Positions 10,507 to 19,770 of a stretch of 64,000 nucleotides of DNA are shown here, in pieces; within the stretch, counting starts at the first letter, position 1, and each line of letters begins with the position of its first letter. The position numbers and the translations under genes are program-made. Origin of the DNA: Cristatella mucedo (lineage: Eukaryota > Bryozoa > Phylactolaemata > Cristatellidae); contig WPIO01000123.1 in NCBI GenBank assembly GCA_009760855.2, positions 372,001-436,000 on the forward strand. Direction: 5' to 3'. The notes beneath the pieces were generated by a model. That model saw only the letters and a program-made list of their open reading frames with translations, did no database searches and had not been told where the DNA came from.

Positions 10507-10799
10507 ATCGACTAGTACTAGGTGAGACCGACAAGAGATTGGCGGCTAACGTAATTGACTCATTAATGAACGATCTTAATTCAACAACTGAGTCAAGCAT
10601 ATTCATTAGCTCTAACTTTTCTTCATGAAAGAATTTCATGTCTGGAATTGAAATAATATAATCATTTACGTCAAACGACTCGTCGCAATCGCTATCGTCA
10701 TCGAACGCCTCATCATTGCAAGAGGCCATTTTGGAAAGGAGGATGACTCCTACTCGCGCGATCTATCAGGCTTTTCCCCTGTGGTCTAAATTTAGTACA

Positions 10800-10807
10800 T
10801 GACGTCA
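10800..10807. promoter_or_regulatory. CRE-like palindrome TGACGTCA
   Basis: A perfect ATGACGTCAT (10799-10808) lies about 71 bp upstream of the minus-strand ATG at 10729 and just left of viral island V1. CREB/ATF factors bind this core in animals, so it is a candidate promoter element. The same decamer occurs at 56313-56322 beside island V3. Confidence 0.4.
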
Positions 10808-10853
10808 TACCATTGATTGCTATTGATAAAACGATTTTTATTAATACAGGACA

Positions 10854-11164
10854 ATGTCAGACCATCTGGTTTTCAATTTTTAGGTATTCTTTTAAGCCTT
10901 GCAATTACAGTAACCAGTACTTATATTCAAAAACATGAGGAACTTTCTCATGTAGTAACAGTATTAGGTGCGTTATCAACAATGATAATCTCAATAGATA
11001 GTACAATATCACAAATTGATAGAAGGAAAAGATCTACTCTTCAAGCAAATCATAGTTTAGTTTCAAAGATAGTAGAAGCTTTAGATGATGATAAAATAAC
11101 TAAAGAAGAATTTGATGAAATATTAATTGAACCATTAGAAAGTCCAGACAGTTCTAAGGCTTAA
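10854..11164 (+). pseudogene. V1 small membrane protein (viral, frameshifted)
   Basis: An ATG at 10854 opens a short frame. Just after a T5 run near 10870 the reading continues one frame over, with two hydrophobic stretches (ILLSLAITVTSTYI and VVTVLGALSTMIISI). A charged tail ending in KITKEEFDEILIEPL and ESPDSSKA follows. At about 100 residues it resembles the small membrane proteins of Polinton-like viruses in size and style, but I do not recognise a family. It ends at 11164, overlapping by 11 bases the convergent integrase gene that ends at 11154. That tight packing supports a viral origin. AT-rich composition contrasts with the LINE sequence to the left. Confidence 0.5.
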
Positions 11165-12011
11165 CAACTTGTAACTCCTCTCTAACAAAACTTCTCTTAA
11201 CATCATTTACCCAAAAACGCGCCGGTTGTTCTCGCAATACCATTATTCTAACAATAGTATGTTTAGTTAAACTCCATATTGGATCTGTAGCTCTTCTTCT
11301 CTTTTCATTTTCTCCTTCAACAGGTTCTAATAAATATCTAACAGTTGTTCCAAGTTCTAATAACTGTTCTTGTCCTCCTACTTTTCTATGATATTTTGGT
11401 TTCTTTAGTTTTACTTTTTCTTTTTTTATTGCTTTAACAGGTTTCTCTCCAGTTGCTTTCGTAACGCTATTATTTAGATAACAAATAATCTTTGGTAAAT
11501 TACCAATCCACTCTCTGTTTCTAGTATATTCTCCTTCATTGATACTTTCTATTTATTTTTCATACTGAGCAATAAAGGCTCTCTCAGCAACTGTTTTATT
11601 CATTCTTTCAACAAATGCAACACTCGTTTTACTAGTACCTTCAATAATTTGTGTTTAATGTTATTTCATTTCTTTAGCAAACTCTCCTTTAAACTCTGAT
11701 CCCGGATCTACTGTCATTTTATTTGGCCATTTCAAAGGACCTGTATTGTAAATATCTATTATTGCTTTTGTTACATCTTTAGACGATTTAGTTTTAAGAG
11801 GTCTTGAATCTTTATATCTACAACAACATCAATAACACTAAGTGCATATTTATATCCAGAATCATTAGGCATGTATAAAATGTCTGCTTGATGATTTTCA
11901 TTAGGATCAACAATATTAAAGAAACCTTGTGGAATTTTCTTAGGTCTTGGCTTGAATAATTGACTTATATCTGATCTCAGGATTGAATTTACCTTCTGTT
12001 TTTTCTTTCAT
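11154..12011 (-). pseudogene. V1 retroviral-like (Polinton-type) integrase, decayed
   Basis: The minus strand encodes an rve-type DDE integrase. QADILYMP carries the first Asp, followed by YKYALSVID. VDPGSEFKGEF carries the second Asp, and AFVERMNKT carries the Glu about 33 codons later, close to the D-35-E spacing. A C-terminal part with LNNSVTKATGEKP, a basic linker and WSLTKHTIVRI resembles the chromo/SH3-like ends of Polinton integrases. An ATG at 12011 could be the start. At least two frame changes (near 11950 and 11820) and three in-frame stops (two near 11655, one near 11570) make it a pseudogene. Integrases of this type insert viral DNA into host chromosomes. It lies head-to-head with the zinc-protein gene, 29 bp away, and tail-to-tail with the membrane protein. 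Confidence 0.85.
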
Positions 12012-12032
12012 TTAGAGTTAAAAACGACATTC

Positions 12033-12040
12033 TATAGAGA
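12033..12040 (+). promoter_or_regulatory. start-proximal TATAGAGA motif
   Basis: TATAGAGA touches the ATG at 12041. The same or near-identical motif precedes starts at 20361, 21077, 21629, 60524, 61287 and 62103, so it is a candidate viral promoter or initiator. Confidence 0.55.
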
Positions 12041-12501
12041 ATGGAAATATTTTGTGAAACATGTTTAAATGCATTTAATGAAATTGACTATCTAGAAGGA
12101 AAATATCCTTACTGTCATCAAGAAAGAAAGAGACCAAAAAGAAAATATGAAATACTTTGTGATATCTGTGATAAAAATATGCAAGAAACAGAATTTGATT
12201 CTAGTCTTATGCGTAATGATGCAATTGTAATTTGTTCTAAATGTAACATAAATACTAATTCATTAAAAAAGAGAGACCAACTAAATTACATTCATTAGTT
12301 AAGAAACAATTAAAAAAACAATGTTGCTCTACTCTATTACATCATTGTTTAGATCATGAAGCTATTTGTTCTATATCTATTGTTCTATTCCCTCTTCTTA
12401 AAGGTAAACGTAAAGCAACAAAGTTAAAAGAGTTAATAGTCTTAATATATCATTTATACTATTCAGGAGGCAATATAACTGACCAAGAGGTTTACTCATA
12501 G
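12041..12501 (+). pseudogene. V1 CxxC zinc-binding protein (one frameshift)
   Basis: About 150 codons. The N-terminal half has CxxC-type pairs (CETCLNAF, CDICDKNM, CSKCNIN), suggesting one or two zinc sites. Near 12270, in an A-rich run, the frame changes. The other frame stays open through a Cys/His-rich stretch (QCCSTLLHHCLDHEAIC) and a basic, hydrophobic end to a TAG at 12499-12501. The ATG directly follows TATAGAGA. Its stop overlaps by six bases the stop of the convergent fibre-like gene. I do not recognise a named family. A small virus-encoded regulator or nucleic-acid-binding protein is plausible but unproven. Confidence 0.55.
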
Positions 12502-13570
12502 TTTTCCAGTAGTATCAATGAAGTAATAGCCTGTCGGTAATCTTGTAAAGTAAGCATATTACTTTAAGTCCACACCTGTTGGTGATGTACTTATTGTTCT
12601 TACATCTCCAGATACAGCAGTTGTATCAGTACTAGGTTTTAGAAACATACAATTAGATGCTCCAACAACCATTACATTTAATGTCATTATAGGAGGAGCC
12701 GTTTTATTTGTCCATGAATATGGTGTTGATAGATTTAGTATTGAGTTCTTTGCATTGAGATCCATCGAAAGAGCTAGTACTTCTGTTTTTTTTTACTGTT
12801 TAATCAACATAAGATTTAGTTGCAACGTCAAAAGCATTAACAGGCTCTGCAACATTAGTTATTGAATATCCTCCCATATCAATATTAGATGTTGATGGAA
12901 ATGCTTTAAGTAATACATCTAGTTTCATTCCTCCATAAGTAACGCAATAATCATCATTTAATACTACTGGTTTGTTATTACCAGAATTCCAATAATTAGA
13001 TGTTATGGGATAGCTATTTATGTTTAAGTCTCCACTCATCGTATCACCAGTTCTTTACATAATTACTTACTTGACTGAGATTTACAGCGTCAGTAGGATT
13101 TACACCTGCTCCAAGATTTGTAATTATCTTACCTGAAGATTAAGGGCTATTCCTGAATTAACAACAAAGTTTGCATCTGCATAAGATTTTGTTACAGCAT
13201 CTGAGTCATTAATCGGATCGGATAAATTTGAAGTTACATTACCATTTGCATTTAGATCAGATAGTGAAATACCGTTAACTTTTGATGCATATTCCTCACT
13301 GTGAATCTTGGACTTTTTCTGTATATATTTATTAATTATTATTTTACTTCTATTTATTATTTCTCTAATTACAGTAACTATTCTTGCAAATCTAAACGGA
13401 TCTTCTTCCTCAACTACTTGTATCTCAACTTTTTTTATATAATATTTAATGTCATAACCAAAACTCTTTTTATTGTTAAATCTTCCATAATAACTTATTA
13501 TATCAAATTCAAAATCAAAGTATTTTTCTTCTTTAAGTAAATACATGAAAAGCGGTTCTGTTACGGGCAT
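12496..13570 (-). pseudogene. V1 fibre-like protein with collar repeats, decayed
   Basis: The gene starts with ATG at 13570 and can be followed on the minus strand to a TGA at 12496-12498, about 358 codons. The first 90 residues are charged and have no recognisable domain. Three modules of the viral or phage fibre/tail type then follow, with P-N-D-A and K-S-Y-x-D signatures: SDPINDSDAVTKSYAD, the segment around MSGDLNINSYPIT, and MGGYSITNVAEP with ATKSYVD. The C-terminal part (PPIMTLNVMVVGASN) looks like a knob or head. Frameshifts near 13130 and 13050, plus stops near 12797 and 12556, inactivate it. In viruses such proteins form host-attachment spikes. A similar fragment lies in V3 at 61586-62073. 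Confidence 0.65.
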
Positions 13571-13607
13571 GTCAAAACATAATTAGTTGGAATTCTAACT
13601 GTCCCAA

Positions 13608-13830
13608 CCGCTGCTGACACTGTGCATGCTGCCACTAACCACATTTGCATGCTGACCCTGTGCATGTCACCCCTAACCATATTATTCATTTCGTTTATTT
13701 TTCAAGCATGATTTTACTTACCATTCAATTGCATTTCACTATACAGCAAATGTAAAGCGCCTAGAGAGAGATTAAGTTCTCTGAGGGTGCTTTATCAAGT
13801 GAATTATTATTATTTATACTATTATTATTA
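13608..13830 (+). mobile_element. LINE-B 3'-end insertion inside the viral nuclease gene
   Basis: Sequence from GCTGCTGACACTGTGCATGC through CAGCAAATGTAAAGCGCC and CTCTGAGGGTGCTTTATC to an (ATT)n tail is a 5'-truncated LINE-B. It separates the nuclease body (right) from a 14-codon stretch at about 13566-13607 that may be its displaced end. Confidence 0.8.
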
Positions 13831-14278
13831 CATCATCTTTAGGTATATCATGGCAATTCAATCCATGGACGAATATTTCAAATTCACTATAAAAACATCT
13901 ACTTAATTTTAGTACATGTAATCCTAATAGACATTGAGCAAGATACTGTTTTGGAATTAAATCTTCAACTATACTTCTACTCCAAAAACATTTAATTTCT
14001 ATTAATGTGTCTTGATCAATAATTCCATCTGGAGAATTGCGATAAACTCCATCACTAGTGAAATACTCATTTGAATTCTCAATACTTTTATCTAATTTGA
14101 TTTCTAAATATTTAGCTGCTATTGGTTCAAACACTTAAACAAATAACATTTGAGGAAATCGCATAGGTTGAGAACTAGCAATATAATTTTTTAGTTTTCT
14201 ATTAGCAATTAAACATACATCACAATCAATTTGAGAGCCGAAAACCTTATCACTACCTAACACAGAATAGACTTCTGA
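13824..14278 (-). pseudogene. V1 YqaJ/lambda-exonuclease-type nuclease, truncated
   Basis: The minus strand encodes part of a PD-(D/E)xK nuclease. VFEPIAAKYLE matches the G-x-E-x2-A-x3-Y helix region of the YqaJ/lambda exonuclease family. RNSPDGIIDQDTLIEIKC carries the catalytic SPDG...EIK residues at about 13991-14035. YLAQCLLGLHVL resembles the helix that follows. An in-frame TAA at 14135-14137 breaks the upstream part, which has CDVC and MRFPQMLF. The C-terminal end is cut by LINE-B at about 13830. A short open stretch beyond the LINE ends in a TAA overlapping the fibre ATG and may be its original end. This family resects DNA ends in recombination and replication of large DNA viruses and phages. 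Its presence beside an integrase and fibre gene is unusual for Polintons. Confidence 0.7.
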
Positions 14279-14314
14279 TCCTTCTGATCGCCTGGCCTCG
14301 CTGAAATCGCCTGG

Positions 14315-15348
14315 CATCGCCCGCGAATGAGACAAACCATTCCTCGTCTTAAAGACCGTTGGCGACAGAAGTTTTAGCTCTACAGGTCCTAGACTGTGAA
14401 ACTCGCTTCTACATTTCTTAAGCAACGAAAACTACTCTCCTGCTGCCGACTATGGCTCATCGTTTTCAGTGGTCTTGAGCTGCTACTTCCATGCCACTCA
14501 CTACCTCAACTGCTCTCCTGACTCTGCTGTGCTTCCCACTTTCTCTTTGTTGCATGAGACGAAGTCTGTTGGCTATCGAATGCGTACCGAAGGCCGCTTA
14601 GGCCGTGAGTTCGCTACATTAGACTCTCCTGCGTAACACCCACACAATCTGTATGAATTCATGGAGTTACAGACAAAAGTACAATACAGTGCAATACAGC
14701 CGTCGGGAAAACCACCAATCACCTTTGGGGTCATAGTTAATCTTTGTCACACTGCAGTCCCGCCAGCCGGCCGCTCCCAACCCTTCCACACACGCCGATG
14801 GTCTGCTGTCTGCTGAGTTTACGTCTGCTCCAACGCCAGTCCTTAACGGGTTCAACGAGTTACGGCAATCCACCACAATCTACTGCAATCCAATCTATTT
14901 AGGGTAGCAAAGACCGGACGTAAGCGTTGCCGAGCTCACAATTTTCGCTGATATTGTAGAGCACGTTCAAATTTATCTGTCCACAAAATTTCATGTCGCT
15001 GCACGTATGCCAACTTATGCAAATGAGCTTTGACGCCGGATGCCTGTACCGCAATCCATTCCAGTTCTCGCCAAATCCACCCCAAATCTGCTGCGAACAG
15101 CTCCAAAAAGAGAGCGATACTACGCTACGCGAAAAATGTACCCAGAAAATGTCGTCCAAATACGCTCAGGCGTTCTCACGAAGTCCACTGAAATAAGATT
15201 GCAGTGGCCCAGGCCAATGCCACAATCCACCGAAATCCACCGCATTCCACCAAACAGCAAAAAAATCCTAATCAAAAAGCTCCTTTTTTGATTGCATGTG
15301 ACAGCAAACTCTGCGACAATTGCATAAAAAAAAATTCAGTAGCATTGG
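14315..15348 (+). repeat. direct duplication, copy 2 (LINE-A end plus element E)
   Basis: Colinear with 8565-9608, including the shared truncation GCGAATGAGACAAACCATTC and shared replacement of the (ACATT)n tail. This copy lies immediately next to the nuclease remnant of viral island V1. Confidence 0.8.
14343..14690 (+). mobile_element. LINE-A 3'-end fragment
   Basis: Matches LINE-A from AAGACCGTTGGCGACAGAAG to the terminal hairpin. It is part of the duplicated 1 kb block. Confidence 0.8.
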
Positions 15349-15810
15349 CACGGCCGTTCTCGTGCAATGCTCATCAATCGACTGCAGTATCCCGGGCCAA
15401 TACCGCAATCCACTTCAATTCACCGAATCCACCGCATAAAAAGAAATTGAAATACATTGAGCCGAGCTCCAGTTTTCATTGCATATCAAAGTTCGCCATG
15501 CTGTGTGCACAACCACGACAAATAAAGAAAATGTGCAACCTCGCACTGTGGCAATGGGCGGCAATCGCCTAAAATGACCCGGAAAACTGCCACAATCCAC
15601 TCTATTCCGCGACAAATCATCCTCAAATTGCCATCGCGAAGCACTAACTAACATTGCATATAGGACTAGACTCAGTTCAAAGTGCATCCACAAAATTTCG
15701 ATCCATTGTGCACACGCTTTCTCAAGCAATTAATTGCAATCGACTGCAACGACCGGGTCCCAAACCGAAATCCGCTGCAATCTGCAACACAGCGACCCGA
15801 ACGCTTACAC
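14855..15810 (+). repeat. degenerate tandem array, unit about 160-195 bp, CAATCCAC-rich
   Basis: Clusters of CAATCCAC-like words recur at about 14865, 15048, 15222, 15405, 15590 and 15760. Several are preceded by a GACTGCAGTGNCC-GGNCCAATNCC-type box (about 15203, 15379, 15738). Between clusters there are recurring A-rich blocks, GAGCTC plus TTTTNATTGCAT, and TCCACAAAATTTC (14985 and 15675). The units are strongly diverged. No frame is conserved, so I call it a satellite-like repeat. Confidence 0.6.
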
Positions 15811-15924
15811 TATAAGCTCTAATTGTGATTGCACGCTGCTGTACTCTTCAGTTATTTTGTACTTGCACAACTTCAGTGTAATTGCCTCGGCCATTCTGCA
15901 GCAATGCACTGCATACTGCCTACT

Positions 15925-16320
15925 TTGAGCTACATGACGTCGCTAAATTTTGGGCTTGTTTAGATAAGGATAGCACGTCCAAGTTGGTCCGTGCATTCGT
16001 GACATCCCGTCTTCACTTCGGTAACTCACTGCTTAGTAGCCGATCGGCACGTGCAATCAGGCGATTACAGCTGGTGCAAAGCTCCCTCAGCTAGGCTTGT
16101 CTGTCGTGAGCGTCGCAGTTGCCACATCACACCACTTCTCGCCGGCCTGCACTGGCTACCAGTCAAGCAACGGATTGACTTCAAGGTTTTGTGTCGCTCA
16201 CTTTTAGGTCACTTCATTCGCTGGCTCCAGCCTATCACTCAGATATACTCCCCCATCAGGCTAAGCATAATACCACCTGGTTTTTGGAATCCAACAGTCT
16301 ACAAATACCTCGTACAAACC
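15925..16320 (+). mobile_element. LINE-B C-terminal fragment
   Basis: Encodes remnants of the conserved LINE-B C-terminal region (RSCHITPLLAGLHWLPVKQR, with IDFKVL following), interrupted by frame changes. It stops short of its own tail at TACAAACCTCAAA, where a minus-oriented tail begins. Confidence 0.8.
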
Positions 16321-16370
16321 TCAAATAATAATAATATTAATAATAATGCACTTGATGAAGCGCCTTTTTG
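16321..16370 (-). mobile_element. LINE-B tail, minus strand
   Basis: AATAATAATAATGCACTTGA-type microsatellite and GATGAAGCGCC are the reverse complement of the LINE-B tail, joined directly to a plus-strand LINE-B body. Confidence 0.65.
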
Positions 16371-16399
16371 TTGCAGTTCTAGCGTGTCACAAAACTGCA

Positions 16400-16545
16400 G
16401 CTGATCCGTCGCAATTAAATCCGGCTTAGTAAGCCGATAGTGTCCAAATGCAGCGCCTAATAAGGCGGTACTCGGTGCATAAGTTGGCCGGCCGAGTGGT
16501 GTGAGTCCGGCCTGGGCGAAACTGCATCGTGGACGAGGCTGCACC
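16400..16545 (+). repeat. repeat D, copy 1
   Basis: CGCAATTAAATCCGGCTTAG, CAGCGCCTAATAAGGCGGTA and the GTTGGCCGGCC region recur in diverged form at 39118-39250 in the same orientation. No coding or RNA signature is visible. Confidence 0.55.
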
Positions 16546-17250
16546 CACACTTTCACGTTACCATCTTGTTCGTGCATGTAATGGAATGTTCCATTTATAT
16601 ATTTTGCATATTTTTGGAATAAGTTGCCTTAGCTCTCAGATCACTAACGTCATTACATAAAGCGGTCGCAGCATGTGCCGTACTTTAAGCTTAGCCGAAA
16701 TGACCGGCTTTGCTGACGTTCCGTTTCCGGGAGGTCAGGTTGACACCATTTATTTACAATAGCGACCGGATAAAGCAATCTGCTACGAAAATGAGAGTAG
16801 CGCCATGCGGCAAACGTAGGCAGCCAGGTGAGGTCATAGCACCACTTCACAATCAAGAACGTAAAAGCAGACTCGGATAGCTTCGTCGCTACGTCGAGGC
16901 GTCGCTTCGTCGCTACGTCTAGCCACGATGCTCACGAAAGCTGTCTCTACTACTCGCCTGAGCTTGTATTGGTCATTCTCCTACAATTGCCGTAAATGCA
17001 TCAGTAATAATTCATCAAACCTGGAAGAAGCTGAATGTTTGTCCAGCAGAAGTAGTCCTTCAAAACCATTCTGACCCCTACTGTGTGACCCTTTGCAGTC
17101 AAAACGAGTGATGCATCAATCGATTTGGAAGCTTAAACCTGCCACACCTACGTGTGGGCTGCATTCAATCTAAGGCTGGGAAACACTGGTTTCAAGCTCT
17201 AAAGGCAAGAGTAGACGGAAAAAATAATGCAGAAGACTAATTGTTCTAAG
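16546..17250. other. unassigned stretch with a short direct repeat
   Basis: No gene is supported. CTTCGTCGCTACGTC occurs twice, 24 bp apart, near 16881-16919. Confidence 0.4.
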
Positions 17251-17251
17251 G

Positions 17252-17690
17252 ATGTAATGTAATGTATCTCCGTCTGTAACTCCACAAAGTCATAAAGACC
17301 ATGTGGGTCTTACACAGGAGAGTTTTGTATAGCGCACTCACAGCCTAAGTGGCTTTCGGTACGCTTTTGGTATCTAACCGACTTCGTCTCACGCAACAAA
17401 GAGAAAGTGGGAAGCATAGCAGAGTCAGGAGAGCAGCTGAGGTAGTGAGTAGCATGGAAGAAGCAGCTCAGAACCGCTGAAAGGGATAAGCCATAGTCGG
17501 CAGTAGTAGAGTTTTTGTCGTTGCATAAGAATTTCGGAGGCAAGTTCCAAGGTCTAGGATCTGCAGAGCTAAAGCTTCTGTAGCCAACGGTTTTTTAAGC
17601 TGAGGAATGAGACAGCTAATTATTGTCCACATAGGACCTGAGGGTACGAACAGTCTAAAACTGATGCAGCAGTTCTTAAGTAATGAGACT
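17252..17690 (-). mobile_element. LINE-A 3'-end fragment, minus strand
   Basis: Starts with the reverse-complement tail (ATGTAATGTAATG) and hairpin. It extends through GACTTCGTCTCACGCAACAA to CACATAGGACCTGAGGGTAC. Confidence 0.8.
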
Positions 17691-17812
17691 TGACCTTGGA
17701 ATGTAAACTGCCTCCCTGACTAAGTCTAACCAATCGTGTTCAGCAACTCTCTAAAAAAAAAAAATAGTTAGGGGTAGGAAATTGAGATGCACGAGGCTGA
17801 GCTCTACCAGTA

Positions 17813-18155
17813 ATAATATAATAATAATAATGCACATGATAAAGCACCCTCAGAGAACTCAATCTCTTTCTAGGTGCTTTACATTTGCTGCAAAGGGAAA
17901 TGAAATTAAATAGTGAGAAATATCATGCTTGATAAACAAACAACCTAAATAACATGGTTAGGGGTGACATGAGCAGGGTCAGCATGCAAACGTGGTTAGT
18001 GGCAGCAAGCACAGTGTCAGTACGAATGAGCACATGAAGGATGAATCACAGGGACCCACTAAATGCTGTCCTAAATAGGTATGTTTTTAAGTTCTTTTAA
18101 AATGTGGTCAAGTCAAGGGATGCTCTGACGCAAGTCAGGTGGGAGTTTATATTGT
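17813..18155 (-). mobile_element. LINE-B 3' end, minus strand
   Basis: Tail AATAATAATAATGCACATGA, stem-loop, then the conserved 3' untranslated region (GTTAGGGGTGACATGAGCAG, CATGAAGGATGAATCACAGG). It is truncated near 18155, where another minus copy begins. Confidence 0.8.
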
Positions 18156-18167
18156 CCTCCTCTTACT

Positions 18168-19066
18168 AATAATCATAATGATAATAATGCACTTGATAAA
18201 GCGCCCTCAGAGAACTCAATCTCTTTCTGGGCGCTTTGCATTTGCTGCAAAGGGAAAGGCAAATTGAATGGTAAGTAAAATCATGCTTGAAAACAAACAA
18301 AACGAATAATATGGTTACGGGTGACATGCACAGGGTCAGCATGCAAATGTGGTTAGTGGCAGCATGCACAGTGTCAGGACGCATAAGCACATCAAGGACG
18401 AATCACAGGGACCCACTAAATGCTGTTCTAAATAGGTGTTTCTTTAAATGTGGTCAGGTCAGGGGATGTTCTGACGCAGGTCGGGAGGGAGTTCCAGGCT
18501 TTGGGAGCATACGAACTAAATGCACGGTCTCCAAAGAATTTAAGGTTTGTACAGGGTATTTTTAGACTGTTGGATTCCGAAAAGCGGGTGGTACGATGCT
18601 TGGCCTGATGGGTAGTATATCTGAGAGATAGGCTGGAGCCATAGAGTGCAGGGGCCTAAAAGTGAGCGACAAAACCTTGAAGTCAATCCATTGCTTGACT
18701 GGTAGCCAGTGTATGTCGGCCAGAAGTGGTGTAATGTGGCAACTGCGATGCTCACGATAGACAAGCCTAGCTGCAGAGTTTTGCACCAGCTGCAATCGCC
18801 TGATCGCACATGCTGGTAGGCCAGTAAGCAGTGAGTTGCAGAAGTCGAGACAGGATCTCACGAATGCATGGACCAACTTGGACGTGGTATCCTTATCTAA
18901 ACAAGCCCGAATTTTAGCATTGTTATGTTGCTAAAAATAGGCAGATTTGACTGTGGAGTTGATATGGTCGTCTAACGAGAGGTCGCTTTGGAATATGACA
19001 CCTAGATTTCGAGCTGACTCAACAGGAGATATGATGGCAGAGCCAATTTTGAGAGTCAGCCTTATT
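18168..19066 (-). mobile_element. LINE-B fragment with C-terminal coding region, minus strand
   Basis: Tail at about 18168-18190. The reverse complement then encodes the region around LPACAIRRLQLVQNSAARLV and HITPLLADIHWLPVKQWIDF, and upstream ISPVESARNLGV-like sequence. It is 5'-truncated and frameshifted. Confidence 0.85.
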
Positions 19067-19068
19067 TA

Positions 19069-19228
19069 ATGACCTTAGTCAGATATAGGCATGAAGGACT
19101 GCCGAAGCAGTTAAGACAGCAGCCACCAATACATATAGGCGGCAGGCCTGTGGTCCATCTTTCGATACAGCCGGATGGGCTGCAACATCATCGGTCAGGC
19201 TTCCTGCATCAGAAGGGTTACCTGATGC
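19069..19228 (+). repeat. element C, left half (copy 1)
   Basis: GGCGGCAGGCCTGTGGTCCA and CAGCCGGATGGGCTGCAACA match the reverse complement of 42540-42715. The element is interrupted here by LINE-B and resumes at 19613. Confidence 0.75.
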
Positions 19229-19612
19229 TGCCAATCTTTGCAGACCGTGCATTTAGCTTGTATGCTCCCAAAGCCTGGAACTCCCTCCCGACCTGCTTTA
19301 GAACGTTCCATGACATGACCACATTTCAAAGAAACTTAAAAACACCTATTTAGGACAGCATTTAGTGGGTCCCTGTGATTCGTCCTTGATGTGCTTATGG
19401 GTGCTGACACTGTGCATGCTGCCACTAACCACATTTGCATGCTGACCCAGTGCCTGTCACCCCTAACCATGTTATTCGTTTGTTTATCAAGCATTATTTT
19501 ACTCACCATTCAATTGCATTTCCCTTTGCAGCAAATGTAAAGCGCCTATAAAGAGATTGAGTTCTCTGAGGTCGCTTTATCAAGTGCATTAATATTATTA
19601 TTATTATTAATC
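19229..19612 (+). mobile_element. LINE-B 3'-end insertion inside element C
   Basis: Begins TGCAGACCGTGCATTTAGCT, encodes SSYAPKAWNSLPTC-like sequence, and continues to the stem-loop and an (ATT)n tail at about 19595-19612. The uninterrupted copy of element C at 42411-42715 shows this is an insertion. Confidence 0.85.
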
Positions 19613-19748
19613 ACCAAGAAAGAAGCTGACTACCGTGCTGCACTAGTAGCTCAGCATCTACCTGGTGAGCATGAGTACTACCTCGTACCGGTCAGACATA
19701 TATGAGGAGCTGGTTCTCAATTCGTCCAAAAGTGGCTAGCACAATAAT
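19613..19748 (+). repeat. element C, right half (copy 1)
   Basis: ATCACCAAGAAAGAAGCTGA, CCGTGCTGCACTAGTAGCTC and the GGTCAGACATATATGAGGAG end match the reverse complement of 42411-42540. It ends where viral island V2 begins. Confidence 0.75.
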
Positions 19749-19770
19749 ACTAATAAGATGCTTCAATATT

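Larger units (their letters stand above)
10017..10729 (-). pseudogene. probable host gene with 20-residue repeats, split by a LINE-A insertion
   Basis: The minus strand opens with ATG at 10729 in a good Kozak-like context (AAAATGG). It encodes an acidic N-terminus rich in Asp and Glu (MASCNDEAFDDDSD...), then a region of about 70 residues reaching SPSTSRC. There the LINE-A fragment 10245-10506 interrupts it. Beyond the insertion the same strand continues with about three to four 20-residue units of the type SRCPEGDxxDRLSLxxSPxS and stops with TAA at 10017. Without the LINE the two parts would be roughly 150 codons. A CRE-like palindrome lies about 71 bp upstream. I do not recognise the protein family. 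The repeat kept its frame up to the insertion, which argues that it was translated. It could also be the first exon of a longer gene. Confidence 0.6.

Noticed and set aside
13301-13540. 79-codon plus-strand frame rich in Phe and Tyr
   Set aside because: Antisense shadow of the AT-rich fibre-like gene on the minus strand.
19069-19228. Element C as a pyroglutamyl-peptidase-like exon
   Set aside because: A faint resemblance around VVHL...KGY was not sustained. No catalytic motif could be placed.
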